Shown piece by piece: positions 25,339-33,667 of a stretch of DNA of 64,000 nt (positions within the stretch are counted from its first letter, which is position 1; every line of letters starts with the position of its first letter). The position numbers and the translations under genes were made by a program. The stretch lies in assembly GCA_045588655.1 (NCBI GenBank), contig JAZNEP010000037.1, forward strand, positions 18,077-82,076, in the 5' to 3' direction. The notes beneath the pieces are model-generated. The model was not told the origin of the DNA. It ran no database searches and worked only from the letters and a program-made list of their open reading frames with translations. This DNA is from SVFI01 sp045588655 (GTDB taxonomy: Bacteria; Bacillota; Clostridia; Lachnospirales; Lachnospiraceae).

Positions 25339-27663
25339 TTATAAAACCAGCGCCTGCGAAAGCACTTCCTTCATAGTTGATACGCAAGTAATGTTTAATC
25401 CTGCTTTAATTTCTTCATCAATTTCATACAGATCTTTTTGATTTTCTTCCGGAATCAGCACATTATGTATTCCGGCCATTTTTGCCGCCAGCAACTTTTC
25501 TTTCAATCCGCCAATTGCGAGCACGCGCCCTCGTAAGGTCACCTCGCCTGTCATAGCCAAATCTGCTTTTACTTTATATCCTGAAATTGCAGATAGAATT
25601 GCCGTTGCCATTGTAATCCCGGCACTCGGTCCATCCTTTGGCACAGCCCCTTCCGGAATGTGAATATGCAAATCATGTTTTTCGAAATAGTCATTCTCAA
25701 TCTGATAATTTGAAGCCACAGAACGCACATAACTCAATCCCGCCATCGCAGATTCTTTCATGACATCTCCCAGCTGTCCGGTCAACTTTACTTCACCTTT
25801 TCCCGGCATATCATTTACTTCAATTTCAAGAGTCACTCCGCCGACACTTGTCCAAGCAAGCCCTCTTACCATTCCTACTTCATCCTTCTTACCGGCTTTT
25901 TCCTGCACATATCGCTCTTTGCCAAGATACTCTTCCAAATTGTGAACCGTAATCTTAATCTTTGCTTTGTCATTTTTTAGGATTTCTCTTGCTGTCTTTC
26001 TACATACCTTACCAATCTGTCTCTCGAGCTCTCGTACCCCTGCTTCTTTTGTATATCCTACAATCATTTTCTGCAATGCTTTTTCTGAAAAACTTAGCTG
26101 CTTTTTAGAAATACCATGTTGTTTTAATTGTTTTTTTACCAGGTGTTCTTTTGCAATATGCAATTTTTCATTCGCTGTATAACTCGTAACCTCGATTACT
26201 TCCATACGGTCTCTCAGCGGTCCGTCGATTGCCTGTAAATCGTTTGCGGTCGCAACAAATACCACCTTTGACAAGTCCATCGGTATCTCAATATAGTGAT
26301 CCTGAAAATGCTCATTCTGTTCACTATCAAGCACCTCCAGCATCGCTGATGCTGTATCCCCTTTATAATCACGACTCATTTTGTCAATTTCATCCAACAG
26401 AATCAGTGGATTTTTTACCCCTGCTTGCTTGATTGCTGTCACAATACGTCCCGGCATTGCCCCGACATACGTTTTCCGATGACCACGTATTTCCGCCTCA
26501 TCACGCACTCCGCCCAGACAGATTCTGACATATTTACGGTTCATTGCTCTTGCCATACTACGTGCAATGGATGTTTTACCTGTACCCGGCGGTCCGACCA
26601 GACAAATAATCGGAGTTCCGGTTTCTCCCCTCAATTGCCTTACTGCAAGATATTCCAAGATTCTCTCTTTCACCTTCGCTAATCCGTAGTGATCTTCCTC
26701 AAGAATTTGCTCCGCTTCTTCCAGATCGGTGTTGTCACATGACATCTTATCCCAAGGCAACTCCAATACCGTTTCCAGATATGTCCTCTCTACTGCACTC
26801 TCGGATGAACTTCCGGATAGATGCTCAAAACGGCTTATCTGTTTGTTAATTCTTGTTTTAACTTCTTCTGTAGCCTCGATTTTCTCAAGCTTTTCACGAA
26901 ATCCATCTGCATCTGACACTGTATTTTCTCCGCCAAGTTCCTGACGAATAAAATTCATCTGTTCCTTAAGCACGTATTCTCGCTGGTTCTTCTCGACACG
27001 TTCTTTCACTTTTTTTGCAAGCTCGTTTTTTACCTGCAATACGCCGGATTCTGCCTGCAATAATTCCGTCATTTTATCAAATCGTTCATTGAGCTCTACT
27101 GCTTCCAGAATGGTCTGCTTCTTTTTATAATCCACAGTTAATAACATTGTCACTTGATCCAGAAGCTTCGAAAGCGGTTCAATCCCTCGCAGATGTTGCA
27201 AAAGTCCCTGATCATTTTTTTGTGCCAGGGCGCCATATTGCATGTACATTTCACAAACCTGTCTTTTCATTGCCTCTTTTCTGGCTGGATCTAACTCCTG
27301 CTCCATCTCTTCCTCAGCTCTACACATCTCAATCTGACCAATGAAATAAGGTTCTGTTTCAAACTCTACCAAAGTTGCCCTTCCTATACCCTCTACAAGT
27401 ACTCTTACAATCTTATTCGGCATCTTTACAATTTGTTTAATGTGTACTAATGTTCCCAGTTGATATACCCCTGCAAGATCCGGCTGATTTTCTTCCGGAT
27501 TTTTCTGGGCCGTCAGAAACAACTGTTGATTTAAACTCATTGCCTTTTCTAAAGAGGCAATGGATTTTTTTCGACTAAGATCAAAATGGATAATGGAATC
27601 CGGTAAGACACACATATTTTTTAACGGAATCACCGGGATACTTATTGTTTGTTTTTCATTCAT
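25339..27663 (-). CDS. lon: ATP-dependent Lon protease (La)
   Basis: 774 residues. It has an N-terminal LON substrate domain (ISIPVIPLKNMCVLPD onward), a coiled-coil linker, an AAA+ domain with Walker A GPPGTGKTS near residue 357 and Walker B LILLDEIDKM, and the protease domain with the Ser-Lys dyad (PKDGPSAGITMA near 678; Lys about 43 residues later in GGLKEKLLAAK). The longer frame from 27771 runs into clpX; MNEKQTISIPVI at 27663 is the natural N-terminus. It degrades misfolded and regulatory proteins. Confidence 0.96.
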   Translation of the reverse strand: MNEKQTISIPVIPLKNMCVLPDSIIHFDLSRKKSIASLEKAMSLNQQLFLTAQKNPEENQPDLAGVYQLGTLVHIKQIVKMPNKIVRVLVEGIGRATLVEFETEPYFIGQIEMCRAEEEMEQELDPARKEAMKRQVCEMYMQYGALAQKNDQGLLQHLRGIEPLSKLLDQVTMLLTVDYKKKQTILEAVELNERFDKMTELLQAESGVLQVKNELAKKVKERVEKNQREYVLKEQMNFIRQELGGENTVSDADGFREKLEKIEATEEVKTRINKQISRFEHLSGSSSESAVERTYLETVLELPWDKMSCDNTDLEEAEQILEEDHYGLAKVKERILEYLAVRQLRGETGTPIICLVGPPGTGKTSIARSMARAMNRKYVRICLGGVRDEAEIRGHRKTYVGAMPGRIVTAIKQAGVKNPLILLDEIDKMSRDYKGDTASAMLEVLDSEQNEHFQDHYIEIPMDLSKVVFVATANDLQAIDGPLRDRMEVIEVTSYTANEKLHIAKEHLVKKQLKQHGISKKQLSFSEKALQKMIVGYTKEAGVRELERQIGKVCRKTAREILKNDKAKIKITVHNLEEYLGKERYVQEKAGKKDEVGMVRGLAWTSVGGVTLEIEVNDMPGKGEVKLTGQLGDVMKESAMAGLSYVRSVASNYQIENDYFEKHDLHIHIPEGAVPKDGPSAGITMATAILSAISGYKVKADLAMTGEVTLRGRVLAIGGLKEKLLAAKMAGIHNVLIPEENQKDLYEIDEEIKAGLNITCVSTMKEVLSQALVL

Positions 27664-27685
27664 TTTCTTTCTCTCTCTTAATTGC

Positions 27686-27712
27686 AAAACGCCGCCCAAA
27701 TGGCGGCGTATT
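27686..27712 (-). terminator. Hairpin between clpX and lon, probable partial terminator
   Basis: An 8-bp GC-rich stem (27689-27696, ACGCCGCC, with 27702-27709) and a short loop are followed on the minus strand by TTTTGC only. The U tract is short, so read-through into lon is likely. Confidence 0.65.
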
Positions 27713-27715
27713 ATT

Positions 27716-28981
27716 TTATGCTCTTTTTTTCTTATTTGCAGGTGTCTGATTGCGTTCCACAATCGGTTCACACTCTCCCGACACCACCGCTTCGGTTATG
27801 ACACATTTTTCAATCGTGTCATCTGATGGAATCTCATACATGACATCCATCATTATATTTTCCATAATCGACCTAAGACCTCTTGCCCCGGTCTTTCTTT
27901 CCATCGCCTGCTTTGCAATCAACCGAATTGCCTCCGGATCAAATTCAAGCTCCACATCGTCCATTGCAAAAAGTTTTTGGTACTGCTTAATGAGTGCACT
28001 CTTTGGCTCTGTCAAAATTCTGCAAAGTGCCTCTTCATCCAGTCCATCCAGTGAAACCATAATCGGTACACGTCCGACAAACTCCGGAATCAAACCAAAC
28101 TTCACAAGATCCTGTGACGTGGTGTCATGTAATACTTCACTAATATTACGATCCGAGCTACTTCCAACGATTGCGTTAAATCCGATGGATTTACGATTTA
28201 AACGCGCTTCTACAATCTTTTCCAGTCCATCAAACGCACCCGAACAAATAAATAAAATATTACTTGTATCAATCTGTATCAATTCCTGATGCGGATGCTT
28301 TCTGCCACCCTGCGGTGGTACCGATGCGACCGTTCCTTCAATGATCTTCAGAAGTGCCTGCTGTACACCTTCACCGGATACATCTCTAGTTATAGAAACA
28401 TTTTCGCTTTTCTTGGTAATCTTATCAATCTCATCGATATATATAATTCCATACTGCGCTTTTTCTACATCATAATCTGCTGCCTGGATCAGTTTCAGCA
28501 AGATATTCTCTACATCTTCACCCACATATCCTGCCTCTGTTAATGTTGTCGCATCTGCGATTGCAAACGGCACATTAATAATCTTTGCAAGTGTCTGTGC
28601 TAAAAATGTTTTTCCACTTCCGGTCGGACCCATCATGATGATATTGCTCTTTTGCAACTCCACATCATCCAGTTCTTTCTCTGACATCACACGCTTATAG
28701 TGATTATACACTGCCACGGACAAGACTTTTTTTGCCATTTCCTGTCCAATCACATAATCATCCAAAAACTCTTTAATCTCTACCGGTTTCAGAAGATTGA
28801 TTTCAGGACCGCCTTCTACCATCTCATCTTCATATTCTTCATCAATGATGTCTGCACATAAATCAACACATTCATCACAGATATAGACTCCGGTCGGACC
28901 TGCAATCAGTTTCCGAACCTGATCCTGCGTCTTATTACAAAAAGAACATCTGATTTTTATATCAGAATTTTTCCCTGCCAT
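27716..28981 (-). CDS. clpX: ATP-dependent Clp protease ATP-binding subunit ClpX
   Basis: 421 residues. The N-terminal zinc-binding domain has Cys12, Cys15, Cys35 and Cys38. The AAA+ module follows with GPTGSGKTFLAQTLA, IIYIDEIDKI and the ClpP-binding IGF-type region (RKSIGFNAIVG). It unfolds tagged substrates and feeds them to ClpP, whose gene is directly upstream, 25 bp away. Confidence 0.97.
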   Translation of the reverse strand: MAGKNSDIKIRCSFCNKTQDQVRKLIAGPTGVYICDECVDLCADIIDEEYEDEMVEGGPEINLLKPVEIKEFLDDYVIGQEMAKKVLSVAVYNHYKRVMSEKELDDVELQKSNIIMMGPTGSGKTFLAQTLAKIINVPFAIADATTLTEAGYVGEDVENILLKLIQAADYDVEKAQYGIIYIDEIDKITKKSENVSITRDVSGEGVQQALLKIIEGTVASVPPQGGRKHPHQELIQIDTSNILFICSGAFDGLEKIVEARLNRKSIGFNAIVGSSSDRNISEVLHDTTSQDLVKFGLIPEFVGRVPIMVSLDGLDEEALCRILTEPKSALIKQYQKLFAMDDVELEFDPEAIRLIAKQAMERKTGARGLRSIMENIMMDVMYEIPSDDTIEKCVITEAVVSGECEPIVERNQTPANKKKRA

Positions 28982-29006
28982 TTTTTTGACTCCCTACTGT
29001 AATGCT

Positions 29007-29594
29007 TTATTTTTCACGATTTTCGACAACCTTATCGATTAATCCATACGCAAGTGCTTCCTCTGCGCTCTTCCAGTTGTCTCTCTCTGTATCTGCAGCA
29101 ATTACCTCGTAATCCTGTCCTGTGTTCTCTGCAAGGATTCGATTCAATTTTTCTTTTGTTTTAAGGATGTGCTTTGCAGCAATTTCAATCTCTGTTGCCT
29201 GTCCCTGTGCTCCGCCAAGTGGCTGATGAATCATAATCTCTGCATTTGGAAGGGCCATTCTCTTTCCCTTAGTACCACCGGCAAGTAAAAATGCTCCCAT
29301 ACTTGCTGCCATACCGATACAAATGGTAGAGACATCACATTTCACATACTGCATTGTGTCATAAATTGCCATACCGGCTGTCACAGATCCACCCGGACTG
29401 TTAATATAAATCTGAATATCTTTTTCCGGATCTTCTGCTTCCAAAAACAGAAGCTGTGCCACCACTACACTGGCCGACACTTCATTTACTTCTTCTCCCA
29501 GAAAGATAATTCTCTCTTTTAAAAGTCTTGAATAAATATCATAGGAACGTTCTCCACGGCTTGTTTGTTCAATGACATAAGGTACTAAACTCAT
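29007..29594 (-). CDS. clpP: ATP-dependent Clp protease proteolytic subunit ClpP
   Basis: 195 residues. The catalytic triad is Ser98 (GMAASMGAF), His123 (MIHQPLGG) and Asp172 (DTERDNW). The N-terminus MSLVPYVIEQTSRGERSYDIYSRLL (abridged: TSRGERSYDIYSRLL) is standard. It forms the 14-mer chamber for ClpX and other Clp ATPases. No CtsR operator is obvious upstream; it is read from the tig promoter. Confidence 0.97.
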   Translation of the reverse strand: MSLVPYVIEQTSRGERSYDIYSRLLKERIIFLGEEVNEVSASVVVAQLLFLEAEDPEKDIQIYINSPGGSVTAGMAIYDTMQYVKCDVSTICIGMAASMGAFLLAGGTKGKRMALPNAEIMIHQPLGGAQGQATEIEIAAKHILKTKEKLNRILAENTGQDYEVIAADTERDNWKSAEEALAYGLIDKVVENREK

Positions 29595-29644
29595 GGTACT
29601 TCCTCCTTACACTCTATCCTAACCAATTATTATCAGTTATTTTT

Positions 29645-30934
29645 CTATTTGCTTTCCTTTGCATTTGTTGCAACAAAATCAGCGGCTTTTGCTACTGCAA
29701 GATCTTTCATGATTTCCACTTTTCCTGCATCGCCAATCATTTCTTTTGCTTTCTCTGTTTCCATCTGGTACATTTCAGCAATTCTTGCTACTTCTTTATC
29801 AAACTCTTCTTCTGATACTTCGATGCCTTCTGCTTCTACAACCGCTTCAAGTACAAGTCTTGATTTAATACGTAACTCAGCCTGTGGCTTAATCTGCTCA
29901 AGCATCATTTCTTCCGAAGATCCTGTCAGCTGCAGATACTGTTCAAAAGCAATACCCTGGCTCATGATTCTCTGTGCAAATTCATCCATCATCTGTCTCT
30001 GTGTGGTCACTACCATAGCTTCCGGAATATCCATCTTCGCATCATCGATCACAGCTTCTACTGCTGCTCTTTCTCTCTCGTTCTTTGCATTTGTCTGTTT
30101 TGTTTCTGCAAGGTTTTTCTTTACGCTTTCTTTGTACTCAGCGAATGTCTCATACTCAGATACTTCAGAAGCGAACTCATCATCCAGCTCAGGAAGCTCG
30201 TTCTCTTTAATTCCCTTTACTGTAACCTTAAACAATGCCGGTTTTCCTGCAAGCTCTTCTGCATGGTAATCTTCCGGGAATGTTACGTTGACATCCACTT
30301 CATCTCCAATATTCTTACCAATCAACTGATCTTCAAACGTATCAATAAACGAATGTGATCCGATTACAAGATCATAATCCGTTCCTTTTCCGCCTTCAAA
30401 CGCTTCTCCGTCTACAAAACCTTCAAAATCGATCGTTGTCTTATCACCGTCTTTTACCGGACGATCTTCTACTGTGATTTCACGACCACAGTTTCTTCTT
30501 TCACGCTCGATCATCTCATTGATTTCTTCCTCTGTTACCTCTGTCTCAATCTTAGGGATTTTAACACCTTTGTATTTTCCAAGTTCTACAGGCGGTTTCA
30601 AAGCCACTTCAGCAGTAAAAATGAATTCTTTGTCTGATTCCAACTGAACTACAGAAATCACAGGTGCAGATACGATTTCTTCTTCGCACTCGCTCATTGC
30701 TTTTTCATATGCTCCAGGAATTACCGCATTTGCTGCTTCCTCTAAAAATACGCCTTTTCCGTACATTTTTTCTACCATAGCAAACGGTACTTTTCCTTTA
30801 CGGAATCCAGGAATACTGATCTGACTTTTATTTTTCTGATATGCAGCATTGACTGCCTTTGCCATTTCTTCTGCAGAGACCTCAATTGTAATTTTAGCCA
30901 TATTGTGCTCTAATTTTTCCATCTGTAAACTCAT
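29645..30934 (-). CDS. tig: Trigger factor
   Basis: 429 residues. The ribosome-binding N domain contains the signature GFRKGKVPFAMVEKMYG; the FKBP-type PPIase domain (VKDGDKTTIDFEGFVDGEAF in part) lies near 150-235, followed by the long helical C domain. It folds nascent chains at the exit tunnel. AAGGAGG precedes the ATG at a good distance. It is the first gene of the protein quality-control operon. Confidence 0.97.
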   Translation of the reverse strand: MSLQMEKLEHNMAKITIEVSAEEMAKAVNAAYQKNKSQISIPGFRKGKVPFAMVEKMYGKGVFLEEAANAVIPGAYEKAMSECEEEIVSAPVISVVQLESDKEFIFTAEVALKPPVELGKYKGVKIPKIETEVTEEEINEMIERERRNCGREITVEDRPVKDGDKTTIDFEGFVDGEAFEGGKGTDYDLVIGSHSFIDTFEDQLIGKNIGDEVDVNVTFPEDYHAEELAGKPALFKVTVKGIKENELPELDDEFASEVSEYETFAEYKESVKKNLAETKQTNAKNERERAAVEAVIDDAKMDIPEAMVVTTQRQMMDEFAQRIMSQGIAFEQYLQLTGSSEEMMLEQIKPQAELRIKSRLVLEAVVEAEGIEVSEEEFDKEVARIAEMYQMETEKAKEMIGDAGKVEIMKDLAVAKAADFVATNAKESK

Positions 30935-31037
30935 TTTATGTTCCTCCTTTATGTGATCTCTTTTGTATCACTTTCTTCTTTTCTTTCTACGCAAAATGGA
31001 AAAACAAACATTTTCCCATACTCACAGTCATTTTAAG

Positions 31038-31043
31038 ATTATA
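31038..31043 (-). promoter_or_regulatory. Extended -10 promoter of the tig operon
   Basis: TGCTATAAT on the minus strand gives an extended -10 (TATAAT at 31038-31043). The -35 (TAGTAA, 17 bp upstream) is poor. It lies about 100 bp before the tig start. Confidence 0.6.
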
Positions 31044-31134
31044 GCACAAGTCCTACGGAATTACTAGCTTTTTTTTCTTGATTCGAGCGCGTTTTATCGA
31101 CATTTTCTTATTTGTTTTTTAACAAAACTTACCA

Positions 31135-31164
31135 ACATATTCTTTTTATCTTTCGAACATAATA
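31135..31164 (+). promoter_or_regulatory. Sigma-G/F-like forespore promoter of the SASP gene
   Basis: ACATA (31135-31139), 18 bp and CATAATA (31158-31164). The -10 fits the sigma-G consensus CATnHTA exactly and the -35 fits GHATR at four of five bases, with the expected spacing. It lies directly before the leader hairpin. Confidence 0.6.
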
Positions 31165-31167
31165 AAA

Positions 31168-31234
31168 CCAAGATAAGTGATGAACAAAACACCGATTCCA
31201 AGTTTCCGGATAAGTGTTTTGCCACTTATCTTGG
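31168..31234 (+). other. Long hairpin at the 5' end of the SASP leader
   Basis: Outer arms CCAAGATAAGTG (31168-31179) and CACTTATCTTGG (31223-31234) pair over 12 bp. Nested arms 31185-31192 (CAAAACAC) and 31214-31221 pair over 8 bp. A second GATAAGTG at 31209-31216 could pair with the same CACTTATC, giving an alternative fold. The hairpin starts at or next to the predicted transcription start, where it could protect the mRNA. Confidence 0.7.
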
Positions 31235-31273
31235 AAACAGAACAAACAAACAAAACTCACGGAGGTGAAAACA

Positions 31274-31474
31274 ATGTCAAGTAATAAAGCAAATAGAATG
31301 GAAGTACCAGAAGCAAGAGCAGCAATGGATCGTTTCAAAACAGAGGTTGCGTCTGAACTTGGTGTAAACTTAAAAGAAGGTTACAACGGAGATTTAACAT
31401 CTAAAGAAGCCGGTTCTATCGGTGGCGAAATGGTTCGTAGAATGGTAAAAAATTACGAATCTCAGCTGAAATAG
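31274..31474 (+). CDS. Alpha/beta-type small acid-soluble spore protein
   Basis: 66 residues. It coats and protects spore DNA and is degraded by GPR during germination. The family pattern is clear: a GPR-like cleavage segment FKTEVASELGV, then GYNGDLTSKEAGSIGGEMVRRMVKNYE with the conserved K-E-A-G-x-x-G-G-x-M-V-(K/R). The ATG at 31274 follows GGAGGTG; the longer frame from 31214 includes the leader hairpin. It is flanked by a forespore-type promoter and a strong terminator. Confidence 0.96.
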   Translation: MSSNKANRMEVPEARAAMDRFKTEVASELGVNLKEGYNGDLTSKEAGSIGGEMVRRMVKNYESQLK

Positions 31475-31483
31475 TAATCCTAT

Positions 31484-31522
31484 AAAAAAAGCGTCGTTTC
31501 TCTCTTGAAACGACGCTTTTTT
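31484..31522. terminator. Bidirectional terminator between the SASP and DUF975 genes
   Basis: A 10-bp stem, GCGTCGTTTC (31491-31500) with 31507-31516, is flanked by A7 and T6, so it works for both converging genes. Confidence 0.94.
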
Positions 31523-31547
31523 CTATCATATTCTCATATTCAAATTA

Positions 31548-32429
31548 TTATTCTTTATCATCCGGCATCTGATATGGACTATTATCGTACGAATTATCAT
31601 AGGAGCTATCCATTGAATTATTGTACGAACTATCATATGTATTTGTCTGTGCATATGCTCCCGGATTTCCATAACCATATGCAGCTGTTGTCAGTGTAGG
31701 ATCAAAATAGGAAATCGATCCTTTATGTTTTAAAACCTCGTACAAATGCGCATTTGTCATGTAGATGTACGGAGATACATAAAAAATAGCTAACAATCCG
31801 CAAGTAAATACGGATAATAATCCCCAACCGAAAAATGACAGGTCAAGTACAAAAGCATTCCATTTTTCACCATCCATCATCTGCTTGGTAAGTCCAAATG
31901 CCTGTTTTGCTGTAAGATCCGGATTTTCGGCTAACATATATGGTATCATCTGATATTCATAGGCTTTAACGATTCCCGGAATCACAAACAACAAACTCCA
32001 AAGGGTCGTATACAAATCTCTCAAAAACATAATTTTGACAACATTCATATATCTTCCTTTTCCAAATGCATGACCGATTAATTTCAAATCATTTACTGTC
32101 TTTGGTGCATAGGTGGCTTCCACAAAATATCTCTGTGCCCCAACCTGCAACGGATTGGTAAGAAATGTCACCCATAATATACCAACAATCATTGCCACAA
32201 CCACAATCGATAACATAATTGCAACGATTGCTGTTATAAGTGTAGCATCATACGATCCGGCACCTGACCCGCTATTTCTCAATTCATCAAAACTACTACT
32301 GCTACTACTACTTCCACTGGAACCACCGCCGGTAATAAATGCCATGATAAGACTCATCAACACAAGTCCCCAGTAGCTTTGTCTCACATTTTCTTTTGCC
32401 TTACTCTTTAGTTCAGCTCTTGTCCACAT
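31548..32429 (-). CDS. DUF975 family membrane protein
   Basis: 293 residues. The opening RAELKSKAKENVRQSYWGLVL is the typical DUF975 start. A Ser/Gly-rich loop, about five membrane segments (VAIMLSIVVVAMIVGILWVTFL, FLRDLYTTLWSLLFVIPGIVKAY, FVLDLSFFGWGLLSVFTCGLLAIFYV) and the motif ENPDLTAKQAFGLTKQMMDGEKW follow. The C-terminus is a Tyr/Asn/Ser-rich tail with repeated SYNNSMDSSYDNSYDNS. The function of the family is unknown. Confidence 0.88.
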   Translation of the reverse strand: MWTRAELKSKAKENVRQSYWGLVLMSLIMAFITGGGSSGSSSSSSSFDELRNSGSGAGSYDATLITAIVAIMLSIVVVAMIVGILWVTFLTNPLQVGAQRYFVEATYAPKTVNDLKLIGHAFGKGRYMNVVKIMFLRDLYTTLWSLLFVIPGIVKAYEYQMIPYMLAENPDLTAKQAFGLTKQMMDGEKWNAFVLDLSFFGWGLLSVFTCGLLAIFYVSPYIYMTNAHLYEVLKHKGSISYFDPTLTTAAYGYGNPGAYAQTNTYDSSYNNSMDSSYDNSYDNSPYQMPDDKE

Positions 32430-32462
32430 AACTTTCTTTCTCCCTTTTTACTTAAATTTATT

Positions 32463-33014
32463 TTATTTTTCAAAAATAATTGACTGTTTTATACGATCTG
32501 CACACGCTTCGCCTTTCACACAGGAAACAATTGCTAGTGCAAATTCCATCGCAGTTCCCATGCCCCGGCTTGTGATTACATAATCCGAAACTTCTACCGG
32601 ATTTGTGCTGACCTTTGCACCTTCCAAATGGCTTTCAAAGCTTGGATAACTACATGCATTCCTCCCCGCAAGTATTCCTTTGTGTCCAAATATACTCGGT
32701 GCAGCACATATCGCCGCCAAATATTTTCCATCCCGTGCAAAGCTTTCCACCTGCTTCATAAGAGGCTCACACGCTTCCAGATTCAATGTTCCAGGCATTC
32801 CCCCCGGGAGTACAATCATATCTACCTCCTCAAACTTGACCTGTTCGAGCATTTCATCTGCCTCAACTGCAATCTCATGTGAACCTGTCACTTTCAAGGA
32901 CTCTGTAACCGACACCATTGTCGTAGGAATCTCAGCCCGGCGACAAATATCTACCACTGTCAGAGCCTCTATCTCTTCCATACCATCTGCCAGAAACACA
33001 CACACTTTTCCCAT
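32463..33014 (-). CDS. DJ-1/PfpI family protein
   Basis: 183 residues. The DJ-1 fold is recognised from VCVFLADGMEEIEALTVVDICRRA, DMIVLPGGMPGTLNL, and the nucleophile elbow AAICAAPSIFG with Cys103; the partner Glu lies in GMEEIE. Such proteins act in oxidative or carbonyl stress and protein or nucleotide deglycation; the exact activity is disputed. The ATG at 33014 has GGAG 6 bases upstream, better than the ATG at 33026. Confidence 0.92.
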   Translation of the reverse strand: MGKVCVFLADGMEEIEALTVVDICRRAEIPTTMVSVTESLKVTGSHEIAVEADEMLEQVKFEEVDMIVLPGGMPGTLNLEACEPLMKQVESFARDGKYLAAICAAPSIFGHKGILAGRNACSYPSFESHLEGAKVSTNPVEVSDYVITSRGMGTAMEFALAIVSCVKGEACADRIKQSIIFEK

Positions 33015-33190
33015 AGCAATCTCCATCCCCTTTACACTATTCTATTTCTTCATATTTTGACACCTATCAGCATAGATTCTTGTTCATTATATAAGAAAAG
33101 ACAACAAAGCGCAATCACTTGTGATATACTATTTTTATGATATTTCGCAACCTACTATTACATTTACGCAAAATAAGAAAGGATTCTATT

Positions 33191-33658
33191 ATGGAAATCG
33201 AACGCAAATTTACCATCAAAACGCTACCGGAACAGCTTCACACCTATCCGCACGTAAAAATAACTCAGGCATATCTATGCACTGAGCCGGTTATGCGCAT
33301 CCGAAAACAGGATGAGAATTATATTTTCACTTACAAAGGAAAGGGACTTATGATAAGAGAGGAATACAACCTTCCATTAACGAAAGACGCCTTTGATAAG
33401 TTGCTGCCCAAAGCGGAAGGATGTATTATTTCCAAAACAAGATATCAGATCCCCCACTCTACCAATGACGGACTGAACCTTGTGATTGAGCTTGACCTGT
33501 TTGAAAGCCCAAGCCATCTTATTATGGCCGAAGTCGAATTCCCTGACAAAGAAAGTGCACTGGCCTTTGAGCCGCCTGCATGGTTTGATCAGGATGTGAC
33601 GAATCATCCGGCTTACCACAATTCAAATATGATTTATTTGAATTGCAGCCCGGACTAA
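33191..33658 (+). CDS. CYTH domain protein
   Basis: 155 residues. The N-terminal ExExK signature is present (MEIERKF: Glu2, Glu4, Lys6). Charged strands that line a triphosphate tunnel follow (MRIRKQDENYIFTYKGKG, REEYNLPL, KTRYQIP, VIELDLFE, AEVEFPDKESA). CYTH enzymes hydrolyse triphosphates (thiamine-, inorganic tri-) or make cyclic AMP; this short form without a CHAD domain suggests a triphosphatase. AAGGA precedes the ATG at 33191. It converges on malQ with only 9 bp between the stops. Confidence 0.9.
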   Translation: MEIERKFTIKTLPEQLHTYPHVKITQAYLCTEPVMRIRKQDENYIFTYKGKGLMIREEYNLPLTKDAFDKLLPKAEGCIISKTRYQIPHSTNDGLNLVIELDLFESPSHLIMAEVEFPDKESALAFEPPAWFDQDVTNHPAYHNSNMIYLNCSPD

Positions 33659-33667
33659 TGCTATCTG

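Noticed and set aside
29595..29644. CtsR operator before clpP
   Set aside because: No GGTCAAA-type direct repeat is visible in the gap between tig and clpP.
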